Positions 48,735 to 59,070 of a stretch of DNA of 64,000 nucleotides are shown piece by piece; the first letter of the stretch is position 1, and each line of letters starts with the position of its first letter. Under the pieces are notes generated by a model. It worked only from the letters and a program-made list of their open reading frames with translations, did no database searches and was not told the DNA's origin. This DNA comes from Pseudomonas fluorescens (GTDB lineage Bacteria > Pseudomonadota > Gammaproteobacteria > Pseudomonadales > Pseudomonadaceae). Position numbers and translations under genes: made by a program. Location of the stretch: the NCBI RefSeq assembly GCF_900215245.1, contig NZ_LT907842.1:3596001-3660000 (forward strand), read 5' to 3'.

Positions 48735-48917
48735 TCAGAGATCGAAGTCGTAATCGGCCAGTTGTTTTTGCAAGCGTCGCTCTTCCAACAGGTTGTCGAT
48801 GGTGCGGCGTTTGCTCAAATTGGTCTTGGCCACCTCTGCAACAGGTGCTTCCCCATCGTCATCAGACTCTGCAACCAGGTCGTCGTCTACATCCAGTTGT
48901 TCTTTGCCAGTGCTCAT
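48735..48917 (-). CDS. PA3496-family small protein
   Basis: 60 residues, acidic in the middle (VDDDLVAESDDDGE) and basic-helical at the end (SKRRTIDNLLEERRLQKQLADYDFDL). This matches the small Pseudomonas family of PA3496, which also lies next to nth and has been annotated as a putative envelope-integrity protein. No signal peptide. The ATG follows GGAGTTAACC. Confidence 0.75.
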   Translation of the reverse strand: MSTGKEQLDVDDDLVAESDDDGEAPVAEVAKTNLSKRRTIDNLLEERRLQKQLADYDFDL

Positions 48918-49024
48918 AAGGTTAACTCCAGGCTAAGACTGCCGTTGGCGCTCCTTATAACGATAATCCATGAACGGGTAAAAAAGATTTTTTCAATCGA
49001 CTGATCGAGAAAACCAATGAACCC

Positions 49025-49663
49025 TCAATCGTCGGACGTCTTTTCCTTGTATTCGCACAGGTCTTCGATGCGGCAGCTGCCACAGCGCGGTTTGCGGGCC
49101 TGACAAACGTAGCGCCCATGAAGAATCAACCAGTGATGGGAGTCGAGCAAATAAGGCTTGGGCACAAACTTCATCAGCTGCTTTTCTACTTCCACCACGT
49201 TCTTGCCGCGGGCGATGCCGGTTCGGTTGGCGACGCGAAAGATATGGGTGTCCACGGCCATGGTCAGTTGCCGAAACGCGGTATTGAGCACGACATTAGC
49301 GGTTTTACGACCCACGCCTGGGAGTGCTTCGAGGGCTTCGCGAGTTTGTGGCACTTCGCTGCCATGCAACTCGACCAGCAGCCGGCAGGTTTCGATGACA
49401 TTCTTGGCCTTGCTGTTGTACAGCCCAATGGTCTTGATGTACTCCGACAAACCTTCCACGCCCAAGGCGTAAATGGCCTCGGGCGTATTGGCCACCGGGT
49501 AAAGCTTGGCCGTCGCCTTGTTGACGCCGACATCAGTGGACTGGGCCGACAAGATCACCGCAATCAGCAACTCGAACGGCGAAGAGTAGGCCAGTTCGGT
49601 TTTGGGCTCCGGATTGTCTTCGTGAAACCTGCGGAAAATTTCCAGGCGTTTTGCGGCGTTCAT
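49025..49663 (-). CDS. nth: Endonuclease III
   Basis: 212 residues. Helix-hairpin-helix LPGVGRKTANVVL with catalytic Lys, the VDTHIFRVANRTG loop with catalytic Asp, and the 4Fe-4S cluster loop C-x6-C-x2-C-x5-C (CQARKPRCGSCRIEDLC). It removes oxidised pyrimidines. It is followed on the same strand by the PA3496-like gene, and rnfB is upstream. Confidence 0.96.
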   Translation of the reverse strand: MNAAKRLEIFRRFHEDNPEPKTELAYSSPFELLIAVILSAQSTDVGVNKATAKLYPVANTPEAIYALGVEGLSEYIKTIGLYNSKAKNVIETCRLLVELHGSEVPQTREALEALPGVGRKTANVVLNTAFRQLTMAVDTHIFRVANRTGIARGKNVVEVEKQLMKFVPKPYLLDSHHWLILHGRYVCQARKPRCGSCRIEDLCEYKEKTSDD

Positions 49664-49765
49664 GGGGCAGGCGGTTCCTTGCAGGCGATCAACGTGGTGT
49701 TCAAGGTAGGTGCAGGCGTTGCAGGATAAACCATCGCCAGTACGGCCGGCAGCGACCGTGGCCGA

Positions 49766-50929
49766 TCAGGTGCCACCGTGGGTGTCCACCAGGCGTTGCG
49801 CGTCATTCAGCTTGCGCTGGGCGGCTTCCAGCTCATCTGCGCTGACGTGCGCTTGGCGTTGTAACTTGCTCACATCGGCGCGAGCATAGGCCAGGGCGGT
49901 TTTCAGCTGACGCAGTTGGGCATCGATGGGGCGTTTTTCCACACGCTGCAAGTCTGGCCGGGGTTGCTCACTGCCGGCTTCGGCGTCATGCAAGGCTTGC
50001 TCTGCGCTGGACAGCGCGACGCTCAAGGCCGCCAGTTGCTGTTCGTCTGCGTTCAGGTCCTGGGCTTTTTTAAGTTCGGCGCGACGCATGGCCAGCTGGA
50101 TTTTGGCGCGTTTGAGCGCCGGGTCTTTTTGTGGCGGCGGGGGCGCCGGGCTGTTCACTTCCAGGGCTGCAAGTGCCTGCTCTGCCGCTTCGAACTGTTG
50201 TTGCAGGACGACCAACTGCGTCTGTTGCTCGAACGTCGGTGGGTGACCAAACGCTTTCAGGGACTTGTGCAATTGGGCACGGCTCATTGCGACAGCGATT
50301 TTGGCCTTCTTGACCGCCGCATCCCTGGCCGCCTGAGCGGTATCAGCGGGTACCGGCGCAACCGGCGCCGAGCGCTTGGCCCGTGCCAGTCGCTCGGCGA
50401 GCTTGTGCGCTTCTTCCCGCTGCAGGCGCGCACTGCGTTGTTCGTAGCGCCGCCGCGCGCGGTCGCGCTTGAGGCCTCGTTCCTGGCGTTGCTGATCATC
50501 AGCCGCCAGGCCACCCACAATCGGCACCACCGTGGCCGCTGGGCGCATCTCAATGCAGTCGACAGGGCAGGGCGCGACACACAGGTCACAACCTGTGCAC
50601 TCATCCATGATGACGGTGTGCATCAACTTGGCGGCGCCAACAATCGCATCCACCGGGCAGGCCTGGATGCATTTGGTGCAGCCGATGCACTCGGCTTCGC
50701 GAATATAGGCGACTTGAGCCGGGGCCTCGCCTCGGCTGGTGTCCAGTTCCAGAACCGGCACCCGTAGCAATTGGGCAAGACCTGCGATGGTTTCCTGCCC
50801 ACCGGGCGGGCACTTGTTGATCGCCTCGCCAAGCGCGATGCCCTCGGCATAAGGCTTACATCCCGGGTGCCCACATTTGCCGCATTGGGTCTGCGGCAGC
50901 AGCGCGTCGATACGTTGAATCAGAGTCAT
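49766..50929 (-). CDS. rnfB: Orphan RnfB/RsxB-like iron-sulfur protein with repeat tail
   Basis: 387 residues. Residues 1-45 hold the RnfB cluster ligands Cys16, Cys19, Cys24 and Cys40; two ferredoxin clusters follow (Cys81/84/87/91 and 111/114/117/121). The usual N-terminal membrane helix is missing. Residues ~150-387 form a charged, Ala-rich coiled tail with three ~55-residue repeats, each starting near K-x-A-K-I/L-x-x-A-M-x-R-A, similar in style to the RnfC/RsxC tail. No rnfA, C, D, G or E gene is nearby: nth and metG flank it. ATG at 50929 is preferred; a TTG at 50959 would add ten polar residues and still no membrane anchor. Confidence 0.85.
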   Translation of the reverse strand: MTLIQRIDALLPQTQCGKCGHPGCKPYAEGIALGEAINKCPPGGQETIAGLAQLLRVPVLELDTSRGEAPAQVAYIREAECIGCTKCIQACPVDAIVGAAKLMHTVIMDECTGCDLCVAPCPVDCIEMRPAATVVPIVGGLAADDQQRQERGLKRDRARRRYEQRSARLQREEAHKLAERLARAKRSAPVAPVPADTAQAARDAAVKKAKIAVAMSRAQLHKSLKAFGHPPTFEQQTQLVVLQQQFEAAEQALAALEVNSPAPPPPQKDPALKRAKIQLAMRRAELKKAQDLNADEQQLAALSVALSSAEQALHDAEAGSEQPRPDLQRVEKRPIDAQLRQLKTALAYARADVSKLQRQAHVSADELEAAQRKLNDAQRLVDTHGGT

Positions 50930-50989
50930 GAGGGAATCACTGGCATGCCGGTTAAGCAATCAGGGCCTGTCGGGGTGGGCAGGCCTGTC

Positions 50990-51124
50990 GTGGCGAGCGG
51001 GCTTGCCCCGCGTAGGGCTGCGAAGCGGCCCCATTGAGGGCCACTGCATTTTACACCGATGACGCCGGGTGCTCGGTTTAGGGCTGCTGCGTGCCACAAC
51101 GCGGGCAAGCCCGCCTGTCACAAC
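50990..51124. repeat. REPIN-like inverted pair
   Basis: GTGGCGAGCGGGCTTGCCCC and the inverted GCGGGCAAGCCCGC with GTCACAAC enclose ~90 bp containing another GC-rich stem. It lies between rnfB and metG. It is a different REP subtype from those at 22841-36337. Confidence 0.65.
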
Positions 51125-51144
51125 AGCCCTCACACCAGGCTGTT

Positions 51145-53196
51145 TTACTTGATGCGTTGACCCGGCTTGGCGCCGCTGTCCGGGCTCAGCAAGTAGATTT
51201 CTTCGCCGCCAGGGCCAGCCGCCATCACCATGCCTTCGGAAATGCCGAACTTCATTTTCCGTGGCTTGAGGTTGGCGATCATCATGGTCAGGCGACCATC
51301 GAGCTTGGACGGGTCCGGATAAGCACTTTTGATCCCGGAGAACACGTTGCGTTGCTCGCCACCGAGGTCGAGGGTGAGGCGCAGCAGCTTGTCGGCACCT
51401 TCCACGGCTTCGGCCTTGACGATCAGCGCAACACGCAGGTCCACGGCGGCAAAGGCGTCGAAGTCGATTTCCGCGGAAATCGGGTCCTTGGCCAATTCAC
51501 CATTGCCCGCCGGTGCCGCTTCGCCGGTGTCGGTCTGGCTGGCGACCAGGTCTTCTTTCGAAGCATCGGTCATGGCCTGCACTTTCACTGGGTCGATACG
51601 CGTCATCAACGGCTTGAACTCGTTTAACTGATGGTTGCTGAGCAAGGTGGCGTGGTCGTTCCAGGTCAGTGGCGCAACGTTGAGGAACGCCTCGGCATCG
51701 GCGGCCAGCAGCGGCAGCACCGGTTTGAGGAAGATCACCAACTGGCGGAACAGGTTGACGCCTGTGGCGCAGATCGCCTGGACTTCCGCCTGCTTGCCTT
51801 CCTGCTTGTTCAGCGACCATGGCGCCTTGTCGGCGATCCAGGCGTTGGCACGGTCGGCCAGGCCCATGATCTCGCGCATGGCGCGCGCAAAGTCGCGGGC
51901 TTCATAGGCGTCGGCAATGCTTGGCGCGGCAGCCAGGAACGCTTCGGTCAGCTCCGGTGCGGCGTTTTCTGCCACCAGCAGCCCGGCATTACCCTTATGG
52001 ATAAACCCGGCGCAACGGCTGGCGATGTTGACGACTTTGCCGACCAGGTCCGAGTTGACCTTCTGTACGAAGTCTTCCAGGTTCAGGTCCAGGTCGTCGA
52101 CGCCACGGCCCAGTTTGGATGCGTAGTAGTAGCGCAGGTATTCCGGCGACAGGTGGTCCAGGTACGTGCGCGCCTTGATAAAGGTGCCACGGGACTTGGA
52201 CATTTTCTGGCCGTTGACCGTCAAGTAGCCATGCACGGCAATGCCGGTCGGTTTACGGTAGCCCGAGCCTTCAAGCATCGCCGGCCAGAACAGGGCGTGG
52301 AAGTTGACGATGTCCTTGCCGATGAAGTGGTGCAGCTCGGCGGTGGAGTCCTTGGCCCAGAAGGCATCGAAGTCCAGCTCCGGCGTGCGGTCGCACAGGT
52401 TCTTGAAACTGGCCATGTAGCCGATCGGCGCGTCCAGCCACACGTAGAAATACTTGCCTGGCTCGCCCGGGATCTCGAAACCGAAGTACGGTGCATCGCG
52501 GGAAATGTCCCACTGTTGCAGGCCGGCATCCAGCCATTCGGCGATCTTGTTGGCCACGGCCTCCTGCAGCGTGCCGCTGCGGGTCCAGGTTTGCAGCATC
52601 TGCTGGAAATCCGGGAGCTTGAAGAAGAAGTGCTGGGAATCCTTGAGCACCGGGATGGCGCCGGAGATAGCCGACCGCGGGTTCTTCAGGTCAGTCGGTG
52701 CGTAGGTGGCGCCACACTTCTCGCAGTTGTCGCCGTACTGGTCTTCAGTGCCGCATTTGGGGCAGGTGCCCTTGATGAAGCGGTCGGCCAGGAACATTTT
52801 CTTTTCCGGGTCGAAATACTGCGTGATCGAACGCGTGGCAATGTGCCCGGCGTCGCGCAAGCGTGTGTAGATCTGGCTCGACAGCTCGCGGTTTTCGTCG
52901 GAGTGGGTCGAATGGAAGTTGTCGAAATCCACCAGGAACTCGGCAAAGTCGGCGCTGTGTTCAGCCTGCACATTGGCGATCAGTTGTTCCGGGGTGATCC
53001 CTTCCTTTTCGGCGCGCAACATGATGGCCGATCCGTGGGCGTCGTCCGCGCAGACATAAATGCATTGATTGCCGCGATGCTTCTGGAAGCGCACCCACAT
53101 ATCGGTCTGGATGTACTCAAGCATATGGCCAAGATGGATGGAACCATTGGCATAGGGCAGGGCGCTGGTGACGAGGATCTTGCGTGGCTCGGACAT
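51145..53196 (-). CDS. metG: Methionyl-tRNA synthetase
   Basis: 683 residues, long form. HIGH motif as HLGH in [15 protein letters not shown], zinc knuckle [23 protein letters not shown] in [10 protein letters not shown], and a C-terminal EMAPII-like tRNA-binding domain ([20 protein letters not shown]). Divergent from mrp with a 173-bp gap. Confidence 0.97.
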   Translation of the reverse strand: MSEPRKILVTSALPYANGSIHLGHMLEYIQTDMWVRFQKHRGNQCIYVCADDAHGSAIMLRAEKEGITPEQLIANVQAEHSADFAEFLVDFDNFHSTHSDENRELSSQIYTRLRDAGHIATRSITQYFDPEKKMFLADRFIKGTCPKCGTEDQYGDNCEKCGATYAPTDLKNPRSAISGAIPVLKDSQHFFFKLPDFQQMLQTWTRSGTLQEAVANKIAEWLDAGLQQWDISRDAPYFGFEIPGEPGKYFYVWLDAPIGYMASFKNLCDRTPELDFDAFWAKDSTAELHHFIGKDIVNFHALFWPAMLEGSGYRKPTGIAVHGYLTVNGQKMSKSRGTFIKARTYLDHLSPEYLRYYYASKLGRGVDDLDLNLEDFVQKVNSDLVGKVVNIASRCAGFIHKGNAGLLVAENAAPELTEAFLAAAPSIADAYEARDFARAMREIMGLADRANAWIADKAPWSLNKQEGKQAEVQAICATGVNLFRQLVIFLKPVLPLLAADAEAFLNVAPLTWNDHATLLSNHQLNEFKPLMTRIDPVKVQAMTDASKEDLVASQTDTGEAAPAGNGELAKDPISAEIDFDAFAAVDLRVALIVKAEAVEGADKLLRLTLDLGGEQRNVFSGIKSAYPDPSKLDGRLTMMIANLKPRKMKFGISEGMVMAAGPGGEEIYLLSPDSGAKPGQRIK

Positions 53197-53369
53197 GGGG
53201 CTCGGCTACTTGATGAAACGGAGGTCGGCCACTATAAAGCGCCGGGAAATATATTTCACCCCGTGGTGCTGTTTCTGAATCTTCCCAGGCCTGCGAAAGC
53301 ATGCCGTTGGGCGCCCGGAACGGTTAGGATAGCCGCCTGTTTCAGTCAGTCTTTTTTCGGGAGTAGCCC

Positions 53370-54464
53370 ATGAGCGCCGTCAATCGCGCAGCGGTGGAAG
53401 CCGTTCTTCGCCAATACACCGACCCCTATTTGAACCAGGACCCGGTCAGTGCCGGCTGTGTACGTGCCATTGAGGTCCAGGGCGACCAGGTTTCGGTTCA
53501 GTTGCAACTGGGCTATGCCGCAGGCCTGTTCAAGAGCGGCTGGTCGCAGATGCTGCAAATGGCCATCGAGGGCCTGGACGGCGTGCGTTCGGCCAAGGTC
53601 GACATTCAGTGCGTGATCGCCCCGCACAAGGCCCAGGCGCAGATCCCGGGCCTGGCCAACGTCAAGAACGTGATCGCCGTGGCGTCCGGCAAGGGTGGCG
53701 TGGGTAAGTCCACCACGGCGGCCAACCTGGCCCTGGCCCTGGCCCGTGAAGGCGCCCGCGTGGGGATTCTCGACGCCGACATCTATGGCCCGAGCCAAGG
53801 TGTGATGTTCGGCATCGCCGAAGGCACCCGACCGAAGGTCAAGGACCAGAAATGGTTCGTGCCGATTGAGTCGATGGGCGTGGAGGTCATGTCCATGGCC
53901 TTCCTGACCGATGACAACACGCCGATGGTCTGGCGCGGGCCGATGGTCTCCGGCGCGCTGCTGCAATTGGTCACCCAGACCGCCTGGGGCGACCTGGATT
54001 ACCTGGTGATCGACATGCCGCCGGGCACCGGTGATATCCAATTGACCCTGGCGCAGAAAGTCCCGGTGGCCGGCTCGGTGATCGTGACCACCCCACAGGA
54101 CCTGGCGTTGCTCGACGCGAAGAAAGGCGTGGAGATGTTCCGCAAGGTCAATATCCCGGTGCTGGGCGTCGTGGAAAACATGGCGGTGCATATCTGCTCC
54201 AACTGCGGGCATGCCGAGCACCTGTTTGGCGAAGGCGGCGGCGAGAAGCTGGCGACCCAGTATGGTGTCGAATTGCTCGCCTCGTTGCCGTTGGCGATGG
54301 AAATTCGTCAACAGGCCGATGGTGGCAAGCCCACCGTGGCGGCCGAACCCGATGGGCCAATCGCTATGATCTACCAGGAGCTGGCTCGTCACGTCGGCGC
54401 GCGGATCGTCCTGCAGGAAGCCGCGGCTCCGGCGATGCCGACCATCACGGTCAGCGACGACTGA
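53370..54464 (+). CDS. apbC: Mrp/ApbC P-loop Fe-S carrier protein
   Basis: 364 residues. An N-terminal DUF59/MIP18 domain (1-85), then a deviant Walker A GKGGVGKST at 108-116, and a C-terminal CxxC (HICSNCGHAEH) that holds a bridging [4Fe-4S] cluster. It transfers Fe-S clusters. The metG-mrp divergent order is common in gamma-proteobacteria. GGGAGTAG precedes the ATG. Confidence 0.93.
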   Translation: MSAVNRAAVEAVLRQYTDPYLNQDPVSAGCVRAIEVQGDQVSVQLQLGYAAGLFKSGWSQMLQMAIEGLDGVRSAKVDIQCVIAPHKAQAQIPGLANVKNVIAVASGKGGVGKSTTAANLALALAREGARVGILDADIYGPSQGVMFGIAEGTRPKVKDQKWFVPIESMGVEVMSMAFLTDDNTPMVWRGPMVSGALLQLVTQTAWGDLDYLVIDMPPGTGDIQLTLAQKVPVAGSVIVTTPQDLALLDAKKGVEMFRKVNIPVLGVVENMAVHICSNCGHAEHLFGEGGGEKLATQYGVELLASLPLAMEIRQQADGGKPTVAAEPDGPIAMIYQELARHVGARIVLQEAAAPAMPTITVSDD

Positions 54465-54477
54465 TTCCGGTTGAAGG

Positions 54478-54508
54478 AAAAAAGCCTCGACCTTGTCGGG
54501 GCTTTTTT
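54478..54508 (+). terminator. apbC terminator
   Basis: AAAAAAGCCTCGAC-CTT-GTCGGGGCTTTTTT; imperfect stem followed by six T, 14 bp after the stop. Confidence 0.88.
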
Positions 54509-54560
54509 ATGCCTGCTGATCAGTCAACGGTTCTCAATGACTCATTTACGCAATTGCGCG

Positions 54561-54578
54561 TGTAAGCATTCGCTTACT
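54561..54578 (+). promoter_or_regulatory. GacA upstream activating sequence of rsmZ
   Basis: TGTAAGCATTCGCTTACT matches TGTAAG-N6-CTTACA with one mismatch. It lies ~190 bp before the rsmZ start, the known distance. The stretch between (54600-54680) is AT-rich with A/T tracts, as expected for the IHF-bound linker. No gene lies in this gap. Confidence 0.88.
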
Positions 54579-54750
54579 TTTTCGTAAGTGTTTGGGTTTT
54601 TTACCGGCCATAGACATCCCGAAATATCGAGAGATTTTTCTATCTGGTTGAAAAATAACAGTTATTTATACTTGACCAGGCGTTCAATTCTGCCTTTGTG
54701 CAGCTTGGATCCCGTTGAACTTCCCTCGGAACTCTCTAAGATCAGCCCTG

Positions 54751-54880
54751 TGTCCACGGATTGACACAGCCATCAAGGAACGATGGTTAGGGAACGTCGC
54801 AGGATGCGATTCATCAGGATGATGAAAAGGAATACAGGGACTAGGGAAAAAATGTGGGCGGGTCATACCGCCCCTTTTTT
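54751..54880 (+). ncRNA. rsmZ: RsmZ small RNA
   Basis: A 130-nt transcript that sequesters RsmA/RsmE. Promoter TTGAAC-N16-TAAGAT (54715-54742) points to a start near 54751. Successive hairpins expose GGA in the loop: CCATC-AAGGAAC-GATGG, TCGC-AGGAT-GCGA and TTCATC-AGGAT-GATGAA; further GGA motifs (AGGGA, AAGGA) lie in linkers. It ends in GGGCGG-...-CCGCCC followed by six T (54856-54880). The GacA box upstream and fdxA next door are the hallmarks of the rsmZ locus. The open frame starting at 54783 is not a gene. In P. aeruginosa rpoS flanks it; here mrp does. Confidence 0.93.
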
Positions 54881-54916
54881 CGTCTGCAGGAAAGTGAAAC
54901 CTACCCTGTGGAAATG

Positions 54917-54942
54917 CAAAAAGGCCCGCAAGGGGCCTTTTT
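54917..54942 (-). terminator. fdxA terminator
   Basis: AAAAAGGCCC-GCAAG-GGGCCTTTTTT, 19 bp after the fdxA stop; T-runs on both strands, so it also backs up the rsmZ end. Confidence 0.88.
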
Positions 54943-54960
54943 TATTGGGCGGCGGCGCTT

Positions 54961-55284
54961 TTAGCGCTCGAGTTGGGCAATCTTGCCTTTCTTGCCATCC
55001 CACTCCGCTGCATCCGGCATCGGATCTTTACGCTCAGTAATATTCGGCCAGATTTCCGCCAGATCGACGTTCAACTGAATGAATTCCTGCATCTCTGCCG
55101 GGACTTCGTCCTCGGAGAAAATAGCGACGGCCGGGCATTCTGGTTCACACAGGGCGCAGTCGATGCACTCATCCGGGTGGATAACCAGGAAATTCGGGCC
55201 TTCGTAGAAGCAGTCCACCGGACACACTTCGACGCAGTCGGTGTACTTGCACTTGATGCAGTTGTCGGTAACGACGAAGGTCAT
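54961..55284 (-). CDS. fdxA: Seven-iron ferredoxin FdxA
   Basis: 107 residues. Cluster motifs [17 protein letters not shown] ([3Fe-4S]/[4Fe-4S] sharing) and [12 protein letters not shown], with the C-terminal helix of the Azotobacter FdI type. A soluble electron carrier. The ATG follows GAGGAGAAAA. It is the next gene after mutS on the strand. Confidence 0.95.
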   Translation of the reverse strand: MTFVVTDNCIKCKYTDCVEVCPVDCFYEGPNFLVIHPDECIDCALCEPECPAVAIFSEDEVPAEMQEFIQLNVDLAEIWPNITERKDPMPDAAEWDGKKGKIAQLER

Positions 55285-55426
55285 TTCTAATTTTCTCCTC
55301 AGGCGGCGGCAGCGAAACCCCTTATGGTGGGGCTCGCGAGGTTCGGGAGCGATAGTCTGCAGGCCAGGCTAAAAGCCCGCAGCATCCCAAACCGCGCGAG
55401 ATTCTATCAGCTTGCAAGCGTCTGCG

Positions 55427-58018
55427 TTATATCCGAGTCTTCAGTGCATATAACATTTCGAGCGCTTTGCGCGGCGTCACGTCGTCCAGGTCAAGCTTGG
55501 CCAACTCATCCAGCACCGGATGGGGCAGGCTGGCGAACATATCGCTTTGATGCGGCGCGCTGGGTTTGGTGCTGGCTTTGGCCGGGCTGGCCACGGGAAT
55601 CTCGTGGGGCAGCGCGGTTTCTTCCAGGCGGCTCAGGTGCTCGCGGGCACGGGTAATCACCTCGCTCGGCACACCGGCCAACTGCGCCACAGCCAAGCCG
55701 TAACTCTGGCTCGCCGGCCCTGGCAGCACATGGTGCAGGAACACGATACGCTCGTTGTGCTCGGTCGCATTGAGGTGCACGTTGGCCACCAACGGCTCGC
55801 TTTCCGGCAGCACCGTCAGCTCAAAATAGTGGGTGGCAAACAGCGTGTAGGCGCGCAGATGCGCCAGCCGCTCGGCTGCTGCCCATGCCAGCGACAGGCC
55901 GTCGAAGGTGCTGGTGCCGCGACCGACTTCGTCCATCAGCACCAGGCTGCGCTCAGTGGCGTTGTGCAAGATGTTGGCGGTTTCGCTCATTTCCACCATA
56001 AAGGTCGAACGGCCACCGGCCAGGTCATCGCTGGAGCCGATCCGCGTGAAAATGCGGTCCACCAGCGACAATTCGCAACTGGCTGCCGGCACAAAGCTGC
56101 CGATATGCGCCAGCAACACAATCAATGCGGTCTGACGCATGTAAGTGGATTTACCGCCCATGTTCGGACCGGTAATCACCAGCATGCGGGTATCGTCGTC
56201 CAGCGACAGGTCGTTGGCGACGAACGGCGTGGTCAACACCTGCTCCACCACCGGGTGGCGGCCCTGCTCGATACGCATGCACGGCTCGCTGACAAACCGC
56301 GGGCAGTTCAAATCAAGGTTCAGCGCCCGCTCGGCCAGGTTGCTCAACACGTCCAGTTCCGCCAGGGCGGCGGCGGTGTCCTGCAATGGCGCCAGGCGGC
56401 TGATCAGATCTTCGAGCAACGCCTCATAGAGCATCTTTTCCCGTGCCAGGGCACGGCTCTTGGCCGATAGCGCCTTGTCTTCGAACTCTTTGAGTTCCGG
56501 CGTGATAAAGCGCTCGGCACCTTTAAGGGTTTGGCGACGTTGATAGTCGATCGGCGCCGACTCGGCCTGCTTGCTCGGCAACTCAATAAAGTAGCCGTGC
56601 ACGCGGTTGTAGCCGACCTTCAAGTTGGCCAGGCCGGTGCGGGCTTTTTCGCGGGCTTCGAGGTCAATCAGGAACTGCCCGGCGTTTTCGCTCAGCGACT
56701 GCAGCTCATCCAGTTCGCTGTCGTAACCGGTTTTCAGCACGCCGCCGTCACGGATGATCGCTGGCGGGTTATCGATGATGGCCTTTTCCAGCAGCGCTGC
56801 CAGGTCCGGGTAGGTGCCGGCCGTCACGGCAAGTTGTTGCAGGTGCGGCGTGTCCAGTTCGGTCATCGCCACTTGCAGCTGTGGCAGCGCGCTCAAGGCA
56901 TCGCGCAGGCGCGCCAGGTCACGGGGTCGCGCATTGCGCAGGCCGATCCGCGCCAGGATGCGCTCGATATCGCCGATTTCCTTCAGCTGTGGCTGCAGCT
57001 TTTCGAAGCGATAGCCATCCAGCAGGCAGGTAATAGACGTCTGACGCGCTTGCAGCACGGTCAGGTCGCGCAACGGACGGTTCAGCCAGCGGGTCAGCAA
57101 ACGGCTGCCCATGGCGGTCTGGCAACGGTCGACCACTGATTGCAGCGTGTTGTCGCGACCACCGGCCAGGTTGGTGTCCAGTTCCAGGTTGCGACGGCTG
57201 GCGCCATCGAGTACCACGGTGTCATCCAGGCGTTCATGGCGCAGGCTGCGTAAATGCGGCAGGGCGGTGCGCTGGGTTTCCTTGGCATAGCTGAGCAGGC
57301 AACCGGCGGCGCCGATGGCCAGGGTCAGTGTTTCGCAACCAAAGCCTTTAAGGTCCTGCACCGAGAATTGCTGGCACAGACTTTTCAGCGCCGAATCACG
57401 CTCGAAATCCCACGGCGCGCGGCGCTTGGTCCCGCGACGCTTCTCCGCCGGCAAATCCTTTGGCCAATCATCCGGAATCAACAACTCCACCGGATTGATA
57501 CGCTCAAGTTCCGCCAGCAGGTTCTCCCAGCCCTTGATCTCCAGCACGCTGAAATTACCGCTGGTGATATCCAGGACCGACAGGCCGAACAAACGCTCAT
57601 CACCCAAAACGGCGGCAATCAAATTGTCGCGACGCTCGTCCAGCAACGCCTCATCACTCACCGTGCCCGGCGTAATAATGCGCACCACCTGACGTTCAAC
57701 GGGCCCTTTGCTGGTGGCCGGGTCGCCGATCTGCTCACAGATCACCACCGACTCGCCCAGCTTCACCAGCTTGACCAGGTAGCCCTCCAACGAATGGTAA
57801 GGAATCCCACACATCGGAATCGACTGCCCCGCCGACTGCCCGCGCGCGGTCAAGGTGATGTCCAGCAGCTTGGCGGCCTTCTTCGCGTCTTCATAGAAGA
57901 TCTCGTAGAAGTCGCCCATGCGATAGAACATCAACTGATCAGGGTGCTGGTTTTTCAGACGCCAGTACTGCTGCATCATTGGCGTGTGGGAGGACAGATC
58001 GGAGGTGTTTTTACTCAT
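55427..58018 (-). CDS. mutS: DNA mismatch repair protein MutS
   Basis: 863 residues, full length. Mismatch-reading motif GDFYEIF (Phe-x-Glu) near residue 33, Walker [10 protein letters not shown] near 620, Walker [17 protein letters not shown] and the signature SETANIL. It begins 1.9 kb before the repressor of the phage-tail locus; in P. fluorescens-group genomes R-tailocins are known to sit between mutS and cinA/recA. Confidence 0.97.
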   Translation of the reverse strand: MSKNTSDLSSHTPMMQQYWRLKNQHPDQLMFYRMGDFYEIFYEDAKKAAKLLDITLTARGQSAGQSIPMCGIPYHSLEGYLVKLVKLGESVVICEQIGDPATSKGPVERQVVRIITPGTVSDEALLDERRDNLIAAVLGDERLFGLSVLDITSGNFSVLEIKGWENLLAELERINPVELLIPDDWPKDLPAEKRRGTKRRAPWDFERDSALKSLCQQFSVQDLKGFGCETLTLAIGAAGCLLSYAKETQRTALPHLRSLRHERLDDTVVLDGASRRNLELDTNLAGGRDNTLQSVVDRCQTAMGSRLLTRWLNRPLRDLTVLQARQTSITCLLDGYRFEKLQPQLKEIGDIERILARIGLRNARPRDLARLRDALSALPQLQVAMTELDTPHLQQLAVTAGTYPDLAALLEKAIIDNPPAIIRDGGVLKTGYDSELDELQSLSENAGQFLIDLEAREKARTGLANLKVGYNRVHGYFIELPSKQAESAPIDYQRRQTLKGAERFITPELKEFEDKALSAKSRALAREKMLYEALLEDLISRLAPLQDTAAALAELDVLSNLAERALNLDLNCPRFVSEPCMRIEQGRHPVVEQVLTTPFVANDLSLDDDTRMLVITGPNMGGKSTYMRQTALIVLLAHIGSFVPAASCELSLVDRIFTRIGSSDDLAGGRSTFMVEMSETANILHNATERSLVLMDEVGRGTSTFDGLSLAWAAAERLAHLRAYTLFATHYFELTVLPESEPLVANVHLNATEHNERIVFLHHVLPGPASQSYGLAVAQLAGVPSEVITRAREHLSRLEETALPHEIPVASPAKASTKPSAPHQSDMFASLPHPVLDELAKLDLDDVTPRKALEMLYALKTRI

Positions 58019-58210
58019 CAGATAGTTAGCAAATTCGTTAAAAGGAGTGGGGCAAAGATGGGGCGCTTGGCCCTGCTAATTTTGCGATGGCGGCAAGGTT
58101 AACACGCGAGGTCAAGGGTCCGCAGGTCACAAACAGCCAGGTAAAAGCCAAAAATGGCGCAACGCCCAATGGCCATCACTATTAAGGATGAACACTCAGT
58201 AAGGAACACC

Positions 58211-58250
58211 GAACCCGTGGCGAGGGAGCAAGCTCCCTCGCCACGGGTTC
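58211..58250. repeat. 40-bp perfect palindrome
   Basis: Two 19-bp arms (GAACCCGTGGCGAGGGAGC and its exact complement) meet at AA. It lies in the 296-bp gap between mutS and the DUF3077 gene, which holds no other feature I can see. It may be a dispersed REP-class repeat or a terminator-like hairpin. Confidence 0.75.
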
Positions 58251-58314
58251 GCGGTGCTTGTGCTATCGCTTAACTGATCGGAATCAGGCGCCGCGCCCGT
58301 GTTGGATTCGCCCC

Positions 58315-58596
58315 TTACTGAAGGTTACCGGGCGAATCCAACACCTTCACCACATCATCAACCACGGCCTTGACCATCTCCTGCAAGTAATGCGACGCCC
58401 AGGCGTAACGGTCCGTCTCTTTGGTCATGGCCGCATCTTCGGCGAGTTGCTTGGCGACGTGGAGGAGGTCCGAGGCGTGGTGTAAAGCTTCGTGCAGGGA
58501 GACGCCGCTGTTGACGCGAAATAGCGGTTGGTCGGAGTGGAAGGAGAAGGGCGTGACGCCGAGGGTGGTTAATGCGGATGGATCTGTAGCGGTCAT
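58315..58596 (-). CDS. DUF3077-family protein
   Basis: 93 residues. LFRVNSGVSLHEALHHASDLLHVAKQLAEDAA and the C-terminal AWASHYLQEMVKAVVDDVVKVL fit the small DUF3077 family, common in Pseudomonas and of unknown function. ATG at 58596 has GGGAG 9 bp upstream. No membrane segment. The 306 bp after its start hold no gene but contain an inverted repeat GGGCCAACT-AATA-AGTTGGCCC at 58830-58851. Confidence 0.75.
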   Translation of the reverse strand: MTATDPSALTTLGVTPFSFHSDQPLFRVNSGVSLHEALHHASDLLHVAKQLAEDAAMTKETDRYAWASHYLQEMVKAVVDDVVKVLDSPGNLQ

Positions 58597-58855
58597 CGGT
58601 AAAACTCCCATAGTCGGTTGAGAGCTACCACGTTCGTTGTTGAACGAATGCGTGGCGCTTTTGGCGCCTGCATCTAGACGGGTTATCAGGCCCGGTCGCT
58701 GAAGCTGAACTGGCAGCGACGGAGGGGAGGGCGGCGTGGTGGTTGGGTGGGTGCAACTGGGGAAATGGATATGTCGCTATGCTGCTGTCGAAAAGCACAT
58801 TGGGCCATGGATAATAAACGTGTCTTCTAGGGCCAACTAATAAGTTGGCCCAATA

Positions 58856-58880
58856 AAAAGCCCAGCACAGTGCCGGGCTT
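58856..58880 (-). terminator. Terminator after the 55-aa ORF
   Basis: On the minus strand AAGCCCGGCAC-TG-TGCTGGGCTTTTT, an imperfect stem followed by five T, 22 bp after the stop. Confidence 0.75.
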
Positions 58881-58902
58881 CAGAAAGCGGTGTGGGAAGC
58901 AA

Positions 58903-59070
58903 TCAGGCTCTTTTCGCCTCTGCTTTCATCATCACGAGATTCTGCTGCTTGGTAGCCTCGGTCAGAACTTCGCTGTAAACGCGTTTTTTCTGATCGGATT
59001 TTGCGTCACGAATAAAGTCGGCAAAAGAGCTTTTTGCGCCTTTGGACAAGCCCAGCTTGATCGAAATCAT
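58903..59070 (-). CDS. Small basic protein coupled to the zeta-like gene
   Basis: A 55-residue frame starting MISIKLGLSKGAKSS and ending MMKAEAKRA, helical and basic. Its ATG shares one base with the stop of the zeta-like gene (TGATG), and the terminator follows, so it is almost surely the second gene of that transcript. It could be an antitoxin-like partner, but zeta toxins are normally neutralised by an epsilon protein of ~90 residues encoded upstream, so the role is open. Confidence 0.6.
   Translation of the reverse strand: MISIKLGLSKGAKSSFADFIRDAKSDQKKRVYSEVLTEATKQQNLVMMKAEAKRA

Noticed and set aside
50923..50959. TTG start for rnfB adding ten residues
   Set aside because: No ribosome site is seen and the added LNRHASDSL residues do not supply the missing membrane helix.
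54509..54750. rpoS or another protein gene beside rsmZ
   Set aside because: The gap is AT-rich and contains only the GacA box, linker and promoter.
54783..55040. 85-residue open frame on the plus strand
   Set aside because: Its first part is the rsmZ RNA and its second part is antisense to fdxA.
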